Positions 45,496-53,985 of a stretch of 64,000 nucleotides of DNA are shown here, one piece after another. Position 1 is the first letter of the stretch; each line of letters opens with the position of its first letter. Origin of the DNA: SAR324 cluster bacterium REDSEA-S27_B3 (GTDB lineage Bacteria > SAR324 > NAC60-12); assembly GCA_001627865.1 (NCBI GenBank), contig LUQO01000004.1, forward strand, positions 158,816 to 222,815. The letters run 5' to 3'. Below the pieces are notes generated by a model. It did not search any database, had not been told where the DNA came from, and saw only the letters and a list, made by a program, of their open reading frames with translations. The translations under genes were made by a program, and so were the position numbers.

Positions 45496-45693
45496 TCATT
45501 CAGACATTTTATCCACCAGCTGATCGATTTTATTCCTGAATTCATCGTCAACAGTGAAATAGTGACCGTTCTCATCATGCACAGTAACCCCTCTGCTGTG
45601 GAAGAGTCTGAGATGTTTCTGAAAGATTCTTATATCCTCTACAGAACATTCCTGCCCACTGTTATCTTTGAGGGTCACTTTGAAGTCGTTCAT
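45496..45693 (-). CDS. Small hypothetical protein, 65 residues
   Basis: A compact protein with likely beta strands (FKVTLKDNSGQECSV, VTVHDENGHYFTVDDEF) and a C-terminal helix. It starts 12 nt after the AlkA-type gene stop and lies just upstream of the basic 64-residue gene, suggesting one transcript. No signal or known motif is seen. Confidence 0.5.
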   Translation of the reverse strand: MNDFKVTLKDNSGQECSVEDIRIFQKHLRLFHSRGVTVHDENGHYFTVDDEFRNKIDQLVDKMSE

Positions 45694-45705
45694 GATTACC
45701 TTTCA

Positions 45706-46338
45706 TTACCACGCAAAGGCGTTTTCATCCAATCTCCATAAATACCAGCAGGCTAAAGATCTGTACGGCTTCCAGATTATAGAATATGTTTCCATTTCGT
45801 TTTTAGACGGCAGCTTGTCCAGATTGAACATAATTTTAAATGCTTTTTTAATTCCTAAATCTGTATGAGGCATTACATCCATTCTGTTTAAAGTGAAGAT
45901 TAAAAACATGTCCACCGTCCAGGGACCAATGCCCTTAATCTGCAACAGCTCTTTTCTGACTTCCTGATCTGTCATTCTATCAAAATCTTTTTGTTGCAGC
46001 GAATTTTTCTCAAAATATTCAGCCAGGTTGATAATGTAATTTACTCTTTGCAATGGTATTCCTGTGTTCCTGATCTCATCTTTGTTCAGCTTCAAAACTG
46101 CTTTTGGAGACAGCTTGGAACTTTTTGGGATGAGTTTTACAAATCTTTCAAATATTGTATTGGCAGCCTTACCGCTTACCTGCTGAAACACAATTGAACG
46201 CAGCAAGGACTTAAAATAATCCTTTCCGGGTTTAAGTTCCGGAGTCCCGTGTTTCCTGATCAAGTCACGCATTTTTTCATCTCTGGTAAGCAAATCTATT
46301 CCTGCTTTGATTTGATTTCTTTCAATATGTAAATTCAT
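45706..46338 (-). CDS. HhH-GPD DNA glycosylase, 3-methyladenine glycosylase II (AlkA-like)
   Basis: A base-excision repair enzyme of 210 residues that removes alkylated bases. The helix-hairpin-helix is LLQIKGIGPWTVDMFLIF, and the catalytic Asp is in MPHTDLGIKKA. The upstream SIVFQQVSGKAA helix matches AlkA-type proteins. It is shorter than E. coli AlkA (about 280), lacking its N-terminal domain. It leads a run with two small unknown genes. Together with ogt it gives the window two alkylation-repair functions, though they are unlinked. Confidence 0.9.
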   Translation of the reverse strand: MNLHIERNQIKAGIDLLTRDEKMRDLIRKHGTPELKPGKDYFKSLLRSIVFQQVSGKAANTIFERFVKLIPKSSKLSPKAVLKLNKDEIRNTGIPLQRVNYIINLAEYFEKNSLQQKDFDRMTDQEVRKELLQIKGIGPWTVDMFLIFTLNRMDVMPHTDLGIKKAFKIMFNLDKLPSKNEMETYSIIWKPYRSLACWYLWRLDENAFAW

Positions 46339-46352
46339 AAAATAATTATTTC

Positions 46353-46514
46353 ATGTTCGGTGGTATTTTAATTTCAGAACTTATTTATGCTGATTGGTTT
46401 CCGGAGGTGGTTGTGGAGACAGATTATCGAACGGAAGTGTTTCAGTGTCTAGGAATGCTGGTTTACTATGGGATGATACTTAATTTTGGTAAGATCTGGA
46501 AAAGGATGGGCTAA
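46353..46514 (+). CDS. Possible small membrane protein, 53 residues
   Basis: MFGGILISELIYADWF begins a 53-codon frame with a hydrophobic stretch at LGMLVYYGMILNFG and a basic end (GKIWKRMG). No ribosome-binding site is evident. It lies in the otherwise empty 46339-46592 gap. It may be a gene remnant or not expressed. Confidence 0.3.
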   Translation: MFGGILISELIYADWFPEVVVETDYRTEVFQCLGMLVYYGMILNFGKIWKRMG

Positions 46515-46592
46515 TTCCTGTGGTGGAGACAAGGATACTAATCTCCACTGTTTTACTGAATAAGGTTTTGTTTTTTAAGATTAGTATAGGGT

Positions 46593-47150
46593 TTAGAAAG
46601 AGTAACCTACAGCAAAGAATGGTGTGGAATTAATTGGCTGGAAACTGAATCTCTTCACTCGATCCTCTACATCTTTTCCATAACCCTTATCAGTTTTTAA
46701 ACTCTCACTTTTTTTGCTTGTACTCCAATAAGACGGTCCAATACCCAGTAAGATGCTTAAATCATTTTCAAAATACCATCCATAACCGCCAACAACATTT
46801 AGTCCAAATCCCGAATAAGTATAGGTCGAACCATCGTCTGTAGTAATAACTGAACTACCACTATTCAAAAGGGTTCCGACAAAAAATGAATCACAATTTA
46901 TGCAATTAAATGCATACGCATAATTTACGCCAATAAAACTATTTACTCCTTTTTCAATATTATCCTGATTTATTTTAGTGGACAATTGTCCAAGATGCAG
47001 TCCAACGGCATTTTGTTTGTCCATATTATATGTCAAGGCATGTGCAAAGATAGATGTTCTGAAAGCAAATCTTTTATCTTCAGCAGATTGACCAAACAAT
47101 GGAGAGGCCAGGAAAAGAAGCAAAATGATGGATGTAAGAAAGTTTTTCAT
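46593..47150 (-). CDS. Outer-membrane beta-barrel-like protein
   Basis: An exported protein of 185 residues with a signal peptide (LLLFLASPLFGQ). Alternating hydrophobic and polar residues in strand-length stretches (GFGLNVVGGYGWYF, LSILLGIGPSYWS) and a C-terminal Phe (FFAVGYSF) are the usual marks of outer-membrane barrels. The two cysteines CINC form a possible disulfide. It resembles small OmpW/OprF-like surface proteins but no family can be named. Confidence 0.6.
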   Translation of the reverse strand: MKNFLTSIILLLFLASPLFGQSAEDKRFAFRTSIFAHALTYNMDKQNAVGLHLGQLSTKINQDNIEKGVNSFIGVNYAYAFNCINCDSFFVGTLLNSGSSVITTDDGSTYTYSGFGLNVVGGYGWYFENDLSILLGIGPSYWSTSKKSESLKTDKGYGKDVEDRVKRFSFQPINSTPFFAVGYSF

Positions 47151-47357
47151 TTTCGTTTTTGGGCAAAAAGGTTATTCATTCTTAGATCATACGAATTTAT
47201 ACGCAAGATAACATCATCAAAAAAACTGTCAATATATTTTTAAGAAAATTTGCTCAAAACTTAACTTATGTCCGTTTGTAAATGATCTTTTTGTTTTTTT
47301 GTCAAACTGTTAATTCTCATTGTATGTCAATCATAAATATTTATATCTTATAAATAT

Positions 47358-47453
47358 TCAAACAAGATAAAAATAAGACAGCATCATTACTGCTAAAGCT
47401 ATAGCAGAAATAGCAATGAAATAGGTAAATTTTAAATCACTTCCCTGTTTCAT
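47358..47453 (-). CDS. Very small membrane protein, 31 residues
   Basis: A 31-codon frame starting MKQGSDLKFTYF and continuing as one hydrophobic helix to FYLV. It follows an excellent ribosome site, GAGGAGGT, six nt before the ATG. This spacing and strength make real translation likely. Small single-helix proteins of this type often serve as subunits of oxidases or transporters, but nothing nearby identifies a partner. The rest of the 47151-47862 gap is AT-rich and, apart from a weak 60-codon frame, empty. Confidence 0.6.
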   Translation of the reverse strand: MKQGSDLKFTYFIAISAIALAVMMLSYFYLV

Positions 47454-47862
47454 ACATACCTCCTCTGAATCGGAATCCATGGATTATGAGCAAGCTTGGA
47501 AACTATTTTCACAAGCTTATCATTGTTGTCGTGTGAGTTCTCAATTTCTTACAAAAAAAACAATAAAATACGCAAATATACTCATGCAGAAAATAGCATT
47601 TGTAGATGAACGTAACTCTCATATCTGCTGCCAATTACTTAAGAAAATGGACCCTGCTTAGTGTTCAATTATTTTTAAACTTCATTTACAAAACACTTTC
47701 AACTGGATTTGCTGGAAATTTATAGACCACTTTGTCTGATTTTCATAAAAACCTTTTTTAAGCATCAACTAATTAATTATTCTTGATTATTATTGTGAGG
47801 CATGATATTAATGTCCCTGCTTTCCTGAAAAAACTGAAATTTGATGAAGAAATGGGGAACGT

Positions 47863-48450
47863 ATGTCAGAACAGAAAGCACCATTGGAAGAAGTATCTCA
47901 ACTGGTGGAGGAACATGGTGATGTGCTTTACCGTTATGCACGCTGGCGGGTGAACAGCCATGAGGTTGCTGAGGATTTGGTACAATCAACATTCACCTCA
48001 GTCTTAAAGGACTGGCAAAGTTTCAGACGAGAATCTTCCGTAAAGACATGGCTGATAAGTATTTTAAGGCATAAATTAATAGATTATTACCGCAAGAAAA
48101 AACCTGAATCTATTGAAGACATTCCGGAAGACATAACAATGGCTGCTAAGGCCGCCGAAGAGTCTTCGGAAATGGTTCAGGATGCTGAATCGATCAGGTT
48201 AAATCCTGAAGAGATTTTGGAAAATAAGGAATTGCGCCTTACTCTCCGTGAATGTCTGGATAATCTTCAAGAGCGTTTCAGACAAGTTTTTGTAATAAGA
48301 GATCTTGAAAATAAATCAACTGAATTCATATGCGAGAACTTGAATATTAATCCAACTAATTTCAGCGTAATTATGTATCGTGTACGCATGCAGCTGAGGG
48401 ACTGTTTTATAAAACACGGCTTTCCTTCTCTTTTCAAAGATAAATATTAA
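47863..48450 (+). CDS. ECF-type RNA polymerase sigma factor
   Basis: A sigma-70 family protein of 195 residues with only regions 2 and 4. Region 2 has YRYARWRV and the AEDLVQSTFTSVLKDW helix that recognises the -10 element; region 4 spans about residues 125-180 (LQERFRQVFVIRDLENKS). The central linker is acidic. It is followed by a zinc-type anti-sigma gene, 94 nt on, which supports an extracytoplasmic-function role. The ATG follows GGGGAACGT. Confidence 0.9.
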   Translation: MSEQKAPLEEVSQLVEEHGDVLYRYARWRVNSHEVAEDLVQSTFTSVLKDWQSFRRESSVKTWLISILRHKLIDYYRKKKPESIEDIPEDITMAAKAAEESSEMVQDAESIRLNPEEILENKELRLTLRECLDNLQERFRQVFVIRDLENKSTEFICENLNINPTNFSVIMYRVRMQLRDCFIKHGFPSLFKDKY

Positions 48451-48544
48451 ATTAGTTTGTAAGATTTTATGTGCCCACACGACAACAATCTCAGCGCATT
48501 GAGAATGCTTTAATGCTGACTGCTCAAAAAATCAAGGAGGAACT

Positions 48545-48793
48545 TTGAAATTAATGATCACTTGTGAGGAAACCGCTTCGCTATTATCTGAAAAAATGGA
48601 TGTATCTCTTTCTCCGACACAACGCATTCTTCTTCAGGTACATATGATGATGTGCCGAAGTTGTGCCGAATTCGGACAACAGATGAGGTCTTTGAGAGAT
48701 ATTTTTCTCGGATTGGAAGGGGCTTCTTCGCAAGACCAGGCAGGCTTACCTGAGGAATCCAGGAAACGCATTAAACAAGCGTTACTTCAATAA
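48545..48793 (+). CDS. Zinc-finger anti-sigma factor (zf-HC2)
   Basis: A ZAS-type anti-sigma of 82 residues. The zinc motif is VHMMMCRSCAEF (His-x3-Cys-x2-Cys), preceded by CEETASLLSEKMD. It has no transmembrane helix, so it is a soluble, cytoplasmic anti-sigma, perhaps redox-sensitive. The TTG at 48545 stands 4 nt after a strong AAGGAGG; an ATG at 48554 is further away. Pairing with the sigma gene just upstream implies it restrains that factor. Confidence 0.85.
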   Translation: MKLMITCEETASLLSEKMDVSLSPTQRILLQVHMMMCRSCAEFGQQMRSLRDIFLGLEGASSQDQAGLPEESRKRIKQALLQ

Positions 48794-48823
48794 AATAATT
48801 CTTACAACCATCCCACATAGAGG

Positions 48824-49507
48824 ATGCAAATCAAAAAAATACTGCTGGCAGGCACTGTTGCCTGCATTGCTGCTCTAATCTTTGCGTTTGATTTGCAGCA
48901 CTACCTGACACTTGAATTTCTTCAGGCCTCCAAATCAATATTCGCTTCATATTATTCACACAATCCAATTCTGGTATTGAGTGCTTATTTTATTATTTAT
49001 GTTTTCAGCACTGCTCTTTCTATTCCGGGAGCCACAGTACTCACATTGGCTGGTGGGGTTTTATTTGGGTTGTTTTCAGGAACACTGCTGGTTTCTTTTG
49101 CCAGCACGACAGGTGCCACACTGGCCATGCTGATTGCCCGGTTTTTGCTCCGTGACTGGGTACAGAATCGTTTTTCTGCGCAGCTGAAAACAATCAATTC
49201 AGGCATCCGGAATGAAGGAGGTTATTATTTATTTTCGCTGCGTCTGATGCCTGTAGTTCCTTTTTTTGTGATCAATCTGGGAATGGGATTAACTCCAATC
49301 CGGACTTTGACTTTTTTCTGGGTAAGTCAATTAGGAATGCTCCCGGGAACACTGGTTTATGTCAACGCCGGTTCAGAACTTGGGAAAATAAACTCAATTG
49401 ATGAAATCTTTTCACCAACCTTGATCATATCATTTCTATTGCTGGGCATTTTTCCTTTGCTTATCAAAAAAATTCTGACAATGATTCAAACAAAACGGGA
49501 AGTATAA
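48824..49507 (+). CDS. VTT/TVP38-TMEM64 family membrane protein (DedA-like)
   Basis: An integral membrane protein of 227 residues with about six hydrophobic segments. The VTT core is recognisable: PGATVLTLAGGVLFG, the following GTLLVSFASTTGATLAMLIARFL-type region, and RLMPVVPFFVINLGMGL. Members are lipid or small-molecule scramblases and transporters. It lies 30 nt after the anti-sigma gene, so it may be a target or partner of that sigma system. Confidence 0.88.
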   Translation: MQIKKILLAGTVACIAALIFAFDLQHYLTLEFLQASKSIFASYYSHNPILVLSAYFIIYVFSTALSIPGATVLTLAGGVLFGLFSGTLLVSFASTTGATLAMLIARFLLRDWVQNRFSAQLKTINSGIRNEGGYYLFSLRLMPVVPFFVINLGMGLTPIRTLTFFWVSQLGMLPGTLVYVNAGSELGKINSIDEIFSPTLIISFLLLGIFPLLIKKILTMIQTKREV

Positions 49508-49859
49508 GTACCTGAGTGAGATTTCAACTGCAAAATTCCGATGTGGTTCTAAACATTTGGGATAACTTCAAAACTCAGGAATAATGAATAAAATTGAAAG
49601 CATACTGAAACTTTTCCAATTTTTGTAATTTTTAGATTTGCTTTTTGCATTATTAATGTCTAGCCTTTTTCTGAAGCAAAGATTTTCTTGCTTCACACAA
49701 TTCAGCAACAAGCTGATTCAATCACCTCGATTGTAAGCGACAGAACCCCGAGGCGGCAGGTTATCACCCATTTTTGTCATTGTGATTCTGTTATTCTTGC
49801 TGCAGCGTGTTTTTGCTCTTAGCAGTTGATGAATAACACCTAACTAATTAGGAGGCATT
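49508..49859 (+). other. Long structured leader before the Ser/Thr-rich lipoprotein
   Basis: No gene is seen in this 352-nt stretch. It contains a perfect hairpin GAAGCAA/TTGCTTC (49674-49694, 7-nt loop), TCAGC/GCTGA (49702-49716) and a CCTCG/CGAGG pair (49725-49753). The segment near 49725-49765 is more GC-rich than its flanks. A strong AGGAGG precedes the ATG at 49860. A regulatory leader or small RNA is possible; I match no known riboswitch. Confidence 0.35.
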
Positions 49860-51341
49860 ATGAAGTATATTTATTTCACATTTTTCCTGAGCGCTGTTCT
49901 TGTTATTGGCGCTTGCGCGAAAAAAGAAGACAGCAGCAGTAGCAGCAGTTCGAGCAGCAGTACCTCAAGCACAACCAGCAGCAGTTCTACCTACAGCCGT
50001 TCATCCACACCATCCAGTCTTTCTGTATCAGTGCCCGGCGGACTTTCAGCCAGCACTATCAAGACTTCTTCATCAAGAACTTCCGGCGGTCGTTCTGCAG
50101 ACGCGTATGCCAGTTCAGGTCCATGTCAGAACGTCACTCAAACAGGTGAATCTGAAATTCCTAATAACAAAGTCGCAGTCGGATGTGAAAAACTGGCCAA
50201 TGCAACTGAACTGCTGGGCAACAGCATCATGATGGGTGATGTGTACCTGAATTTGATTGATTATCTTATTACAAACGAAAAATCATTCAGTACTTCCAGT
50301 ACTTGCGATGATACAAAAAGTATAGAGTTTACTTCAGCCATGTATGAATCAATGAAAGCCATGGCCACACAACTGGGCATTGACTCCAGCGCCTATTCGG
50401 ACTGGACAAGCAAATCCGGAACAAAAATTTCATTGGCTTATGTATACAACACATCCTCTGACAGTGATTATGATTACAAGCTTCAGGTGGCAACTGCCTG
50501 CGACAATATCACAAACAGTTCCGGAGTAAGTACCTATCTCTGGAACAAGACATCCAATGTGATTGCGGTAGGATTTGAAGATACAGGCAAAAACACAAAA
50601 GGTGTGTTTACCTATAATCCAACCGATAATCGCTCGACTTACCGTGTGACGGAACAGGAACAAGTGACCTCTCAAAGCGGAGGCACAGACAACAACACCA
50701 ACAATTATACCGTCACCATGAAGAACTGTAACAGTACCGAGTCTGATAATACCACCGGTACCTGCGCGGTAATCAAGATCAACCTCTCAATTACCGGCAA
50801 AGGTGTGTTCCCTTCCGGCCATGCTAATGCAGGTCAGTCAAAAACAAATGCTGTTGTATACTACGCGGACGGTAAATCGGATGACAGCGGAGTGTATATT
50901 AGCGGAACATATTCAGACTATACTTATGCTCTTGATAACCGCTCCAACATGGTGGACAACCATACATGGATTTACGAAGGAAGCTGGAACAAGACCGGCA
51001 TAACCTACGTCAAGCAGAATATGGACGGTGGATCGTTCAGTACATATCCAAGTACCGAGCCTGACAATCTTACAGTATACAAACAATCTTCATACTCCTC
51101 GAGCGCCAACACGGCGACCCTTGATAATTCATCCGCGGTCAGCGCCGGAAGCTATGTGATAGTCAAGGATAATTCCTCGAATCCAAATACTGCGCCTGAA
51201 ACAGTGATTGGGGTAATTGAGCGCAGTCATGATAACTACACCTCGGACGCCTGGGACAACTCATCCAGCGCCAAGCTTTGGGTTTGGGATCCTGTAGATA
51301 AACAATATGAATCTGACAACGCCACTGTCACTCTACAGTAA
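49860..51341 (+). CDS. Ser/Thr/Asn-rich lipoprotein of unknown function
   Basis: A 493-residue lipoprotein: lipobox VIGACAKK (Cys19), then a Ser/Thr tract, SSSSSSSSSSTSSTTSSSS, as a flexible spacer away from the membrane. The globular part carries many D-N-x-S/T sequences (DNSS, DNTT, DNHT, DNYT) and is rich in Asn, Ser and Thr. Strong AGGAGG before the ATG suggests high expression. Likely exposed on the envelope; no domain is recognised. Confidence 0.75.
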   Translation: MKYIYFTFFLSAVLVIGACAKKEDSSSSSSSSSSTSSTTSSSSTYSRSSTPSSLSVSVPGGLSASTIKTSSSRTSGGRSADAYASSGPCQNVTQTGESEIPNNKVAVGCEKLANATELLGNSIMMGDVYLNLIDYLITNEKSFSTSSTCDDTKSIEFTSAMYESMKAMATQLGIDSSAYSDWTSKSGTKISLAYVYNTSSDSDYDYKLQVATACDNITNSSGVSTYLWNKTSNVIAVGFEDTGKNTKGVFTYNPTDNRSTYRVTEQEQVTSQSGGTDNNTNNYTVTMKNCNSTESDNTTGTCAVIKINLSITGKGVFPSGHANAGQSKTNAVVYYADGKSDDSGVYISGTYSDYTYALDNRSNMVDNHTWIYEGSWNKTGITYVKQNMDGGSFSTYPSTEPDNLTVYKQSSYSSSANTATLDNSSAVSAGSYVIVKDNSSNPNTAPETVIGVIERSHDNYTSDAWDNSSSAKLWVWDPVDKQYESDNATVTLQ

Positions 51342-51355
51342 ATTATTTTCTTCTC

Positions 51356-51378
51356 TGCCTCCCCTCCCTGGGGAGGCA
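51356..51378 (+). terminator. Perfect hairpin after the lipoprotein gene
   Basis: TGCCTCCCC pairs with GGGGAGGCA around a 5-nt loop, 15 nt after the stop codon. A T-run does not follow, so it may terminate weakly or protect the mRNA 3' end. The sequence just after it is C-rich (TTCCCCCC). Confidence 0.55.
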
Positions 51379-51416
51379 TTCCCCCCGGTTTATCCCTCCT
51401 TAGTCTTACTCCTGTT

Positions 51417-51596
51417 ATGTATGGTCTGTTGAAGGCATTGCTGCTGATTTCTCTGCTTTTCCTGATAATTGTCCTTCCGGGATATATCTGGAGCCTCATT
51501 GACCGTGAATCATACGAAAATTTCCTGCTTCACAGTGTTTCCCCTCTCACCCAAAAAAGCAGGAACAACATCCTGCAGCAGCGTAACTCGTATTGA
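51417..51596 (+). CDS. Small single-pass membrane protein, 59 residues
   Basis: A 59-codon frame starting MYGLLKALLLISLLFLIIVL, then PGYIWSLIDRES and a basic polar tail ending QQRNSY. This is one hydrophobic helix with a short soluble domain. No clear ribosome site is visible, so expression is uncertain. It sits in the otherwise empty 51342-51728 stretch between the lipoprotein and the fuconolactonase-like gene. Confidence 0.45.
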   Translation: MYGLLKALLLISLLFLIIVLPGYIWSLIDRESYENFLLHSVSPLTQKSRNNILQQRNSY

Positions 51597-51689
51597 TAAA
51601 AGATTTTCAGTGATTTCGTGTCAAAAAAAATTTTGTCTCAAGCATGTCAAAAAACTTTTGATTTTTTATTCTATGTGTTAGCTTGCTGA

Positions 51690-51704
51690 ATTCTGATGCA
51701 GAAT
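51690..51704. promoter_or_regulatory. Palindrome upstream of the sugar cluster
   Basis: ATTCTG-ATG-CAGAAT, a perfect 6-bp inverted repeat with a 3-nt centre, 24 nt before the first gene of the cluster. AATAAT follows at 51703-51708 and could be a -10. Operator function is inferred only from position and symmetry. Confidence 0.35.
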
Positions 51705-51728
51705 AAATAATCAACTAAACGCTGAGAT

Positions 51729-52628
51729 ATGATTGAAATCATTGACACACACCAGCACCTCTGGGACCTGCAGAGGATTAACCTGCCATGGTTGGTAAAT
51801 GTCCCCGTTTTGAACCACGATTTCCTGCCTGCAGATTATCTCAAAGCAGCAGAAGATTCCGGCATTACAGGCACCGTTTACATGGAGGTTGACGCGCATC
51901 CGGACAACAAGCAACAGGAAATTGAAGACATGACCCAGCACTGTGAGACAGAAGGAAACATAATGCAGGGAATGGTCATTTCCGTGAATCCCGGAGATCC
52001 CGGATTTTCTGAATTCCTGGAAAATAATTCAGGGAATCAATTCATCAAAGGAGTACGGCAGGTACTTCACACTCAGGAACAGCCACCAAAATACTGCCTT
52101 ACTCCGGAATTCATGCAGGGCATCCGTGAACTGGGAAAGCGAGGACTGCTGTTTGATATCTGCGTACGCCCTGCTGAACTTGAGGATGCGGTAGAGCTTT
52201 GCCGGAAGATTCCGGAAACAACATTTGTACTGGATCATTGCGGAAACGCAGATCCTTATGTTGTGAACGGCCAGTACAAACAGGACACCAAAAACACTGA
52301 TTCCACCTATGTTCATTCAAGGGAAAACTGGCAAAACGGAATCCGCGAACTGGGGAGGCTGGAGAATGTCTTTTGCAAAATTTCCGGAATTGTTTCCCGT
52401 GCCAAACCGGGTTGGAACGCTGAAACTTTGGAGCCTGCAGTCAATGCCTGCCTTGATGCATTTGGTGAAGATCATGTGGTTTTCGGGGGCGACTGGCCCG
52501 TATGTACACTTGGGGCGAGCCTCTCAGAGTGGGTAACCGCGCTGCGTGAAATTGTGTCAAATCGTCCTGTGCTGCTGCAGGAAAAATTGTTTCACTTAAA
52601 TGCGAAGCGTCTTTATAATCTTGAGTAA
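51729..52628 (+). CDS. Amidohydrolase, L-fuconolactonase-like
   Basis: A TIM-barrel metal-dependent hydrolase of 299 residues. The metal motif THQHLW opens the protein; later His and Asp residues lie in VLDHCGN and FGGDWPVC. The length and WNAETLEPAVNAC-type C-terminus resemble the lactonases of L-fucose and L-rhamnose catabolism (opening L-fucono-1,5-lactone). The following mutarotase and dehydrogenase fit that pathway. Function is inferred from family and context. Confidence 0.83.
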   Translation: MIEIIDTHQHLWDLQRINLPWLVNVPVLNHDFLPADYLKAAEDSGITGTVYMEVDAHPDNKQQEIEDMTQHCETEGNIMQGMVISVNPGDPGFSEFLENNSGNQFIKGVRQVLHTQEQPPKYCLTPEFMQGIRELGKRGLLFDICVRPAELEDAVELCRKIPETTFVLDHCGNADPYVVNGQYKQDTKNTDSTYVHSRENWQNGIRELGRLENVFCKISGIVSRAKPGWNAETLEPAVNACLDAFGEDHVVFGGDWPVCTLGASLSEWVTALREIVSNRPVLLQEKLFHLNAKRLYNLE

Positions 52629-52687
52629 TTTCATAGTCATTTTATTTTAGAATCCATTGAACTGAAACCTTTAACAAATAAATTGCC

Positions 52688-53149
52688 ATGCTGAAAAATC
52701 TTGATCCCTTACTCACACCAGAATTGCTTTACGTACTGCGTGCCATGGGGCACGGTGACGTGCTAACCATTGTTGATTCCAATTTCCCTGCCGATTCTGT
52801 AGCAGCTACCACAGTACATGGCCAGCTTTTACGGCTTGACGGAGCAGACATTCCGGAAGCTGCACGCGCAATTTTTTCAGTTTTCCCTCTGGACAGTTTT
52901 GTTGATGCTCCTTTACAGTACATGGAGGTTGTGGGAGAACCTGAAACAATTCTTGAAGTACATACTGATCTGCATAAGATTGCGCTGGAATACTCAGATC
53001 GTGAATGGAAAATGGAATCGGTTGAACGCCATGAATTCTATGCAGAGTCCCGCAACACCTACGCGGTGCTTGCCACATCAGAACGTCGCCCCTACGGCTG
53101 TTTCATGATTAAAAAAGGCGTGCTTGGTCCGGACGGAAAAGTTGTTTAG
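52688..53149 (+). CDS. fucU: RbsD/FucU-family sugar mutarotase (L-fucose mutarotase-like)
   Basis: Interconverts sugar anomers. The 153 residues open with LDPLLTPELLYVLRAMGHGD and the VDSNFPADS motif typical of FucU, where the His and Asp act in mutarotation. The C-terminal RNTYAVLATSERRPYGCF stretch matches FucU/RbsD ends. It supplies the correct anomer for the following dehydrogenase. It lies 59 nt after the lactonase and 44 nt before the SDR. FucU is preferred over RbsD because the neighbours are fucose enzymes. Confidence 0.88.
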   Translation: MLKNLDPLLTPELLYVLRAMGHGDVLTIVDSNFPADSVAATTVHGQLLRLDGADIPEAARAIFSVFPLDSFVDAPLQYMEVVGEPETILEVHTDLHKIALEYSDREWKMESVERHEFYAESRNTYAVLATSERRPYGCFMIKKGVLGPDGKVV

Positions 53150-53193
53150 CTGCTCCGGCATGCTTTCCTTGAAAGTTTACTGAACACTGAGAA

Positions 53194-53985
53194 ATGGAGT
53201 TAGGACTGACTGATAAAGTAGTGCTGATCACCGGTGGAGCAAAGGGTATCGGAGCCGCCGCACTGAAGGAGTTTTTGGCAGAAGGCTGCCTTGTAGCATT
53301 TGTTGATCGTGATAAAACATCCGGACAGGCGCTGGCAAAGTCTTCAGACTCCAGAGTCCGCTTTATAGAGGCAGATCTAACTTCCCCGGAAGCATGCAAA
53401 AAGTCGGTGGAGCAGACAGTTTCCTGTTTCGGAGGAATTGATGTGCTGGTTAATAACGCCGGATTCAATGACGGACTGGGCCTTGAAACTCCTCCAGAAG
53501 AGTTTATGATTTCGGTGCAAACAAATCTCCTGCATGTTTACGCCATGACACATTATTCCCTGCCCCATCTGCGAAAAAGACCGGGATGCCTGGTTAACCT
53601 TGGCTCCAAGGTTTCAGAAACAGGACAGGGACATACTTCAGCTTATGCCGCGGCTAAAGGCGCGATAAGTGCTCTTACTCGTGAATGGGCGGTGGCTTTG
53701 GCACCGGAAAATATCAGGGTTAATTGTGTGATGCCTGCTGAATGCCAGACTGATCAGTACGAGGAATTCTTCCAATCACAGCAAAATCCTGAAGCCCTCC
53801 GGAAGGCTATCAGCAATCTCGTCCCTCTCTCCCGGAGACTTACCACTCCGGAGGAAATTGCCCAGACCATCGTTTTCCTGGCCTCGGACAAATCCTCGCA
53901 TACCACCGGACAGCACATTTTTGTGGATGGCGGTTATACTCATTTCGACCGTGCAGTAGGTCATGATCATGATAAATGGCAATGA
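53194..53985 (+). CDS. SDR dehydrogenase, probable L-fucose dehydrogenase
   Basis: An NAD(P)-dependent short-chain dehydrogenase of 263 residues. The Rossmann TGGAKGIG (residues 12-19), NNAGFNDG, and catalytic SKVSETGQGHTSAYAAAK (Ser, Tyr, Lys) are intact. Details such as NNAGFNDGLGL, LTREWAVAL and VDGGYTHFDRAV strongly recall the SDR L-fucose dehydrogenase of Burkholderia, as I remember it. It would oxidise L-fucose to its lactone for the upstream lactonase. The end overlaps the kinase start (ATGA). Confidence 0.86.
   Translation: MELGLTDKVVLITGGAKGIGAAALKEFLAEGCLVAFVDRDKTSGQALAKSSDSRVRFIEADLTSPEACKKSVEQTVSCFGGIDVLVNNAGFNDGLGLETPPEEFMISVQTNLLHVYAMTHYSLPHLRKRPGCLVNLGSKVSETGQGHTSAYAAAKGAISALTREWAVALAPENIRVNCVMPAECQTDQYEEFFQSQQNPEALRKAISNLVPLSRRLTTPEEIAQTIVFLASDKSSHTTGQHIFVDGGYTHFDRAVGHDHDKWQ

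Noticed and set aside
47479..47661. 60-codon plus-strand frame
   Set aside because: No ribosome site and no protein-like pattern; it starts next to the well-supported 31-residue minus-strand gene.
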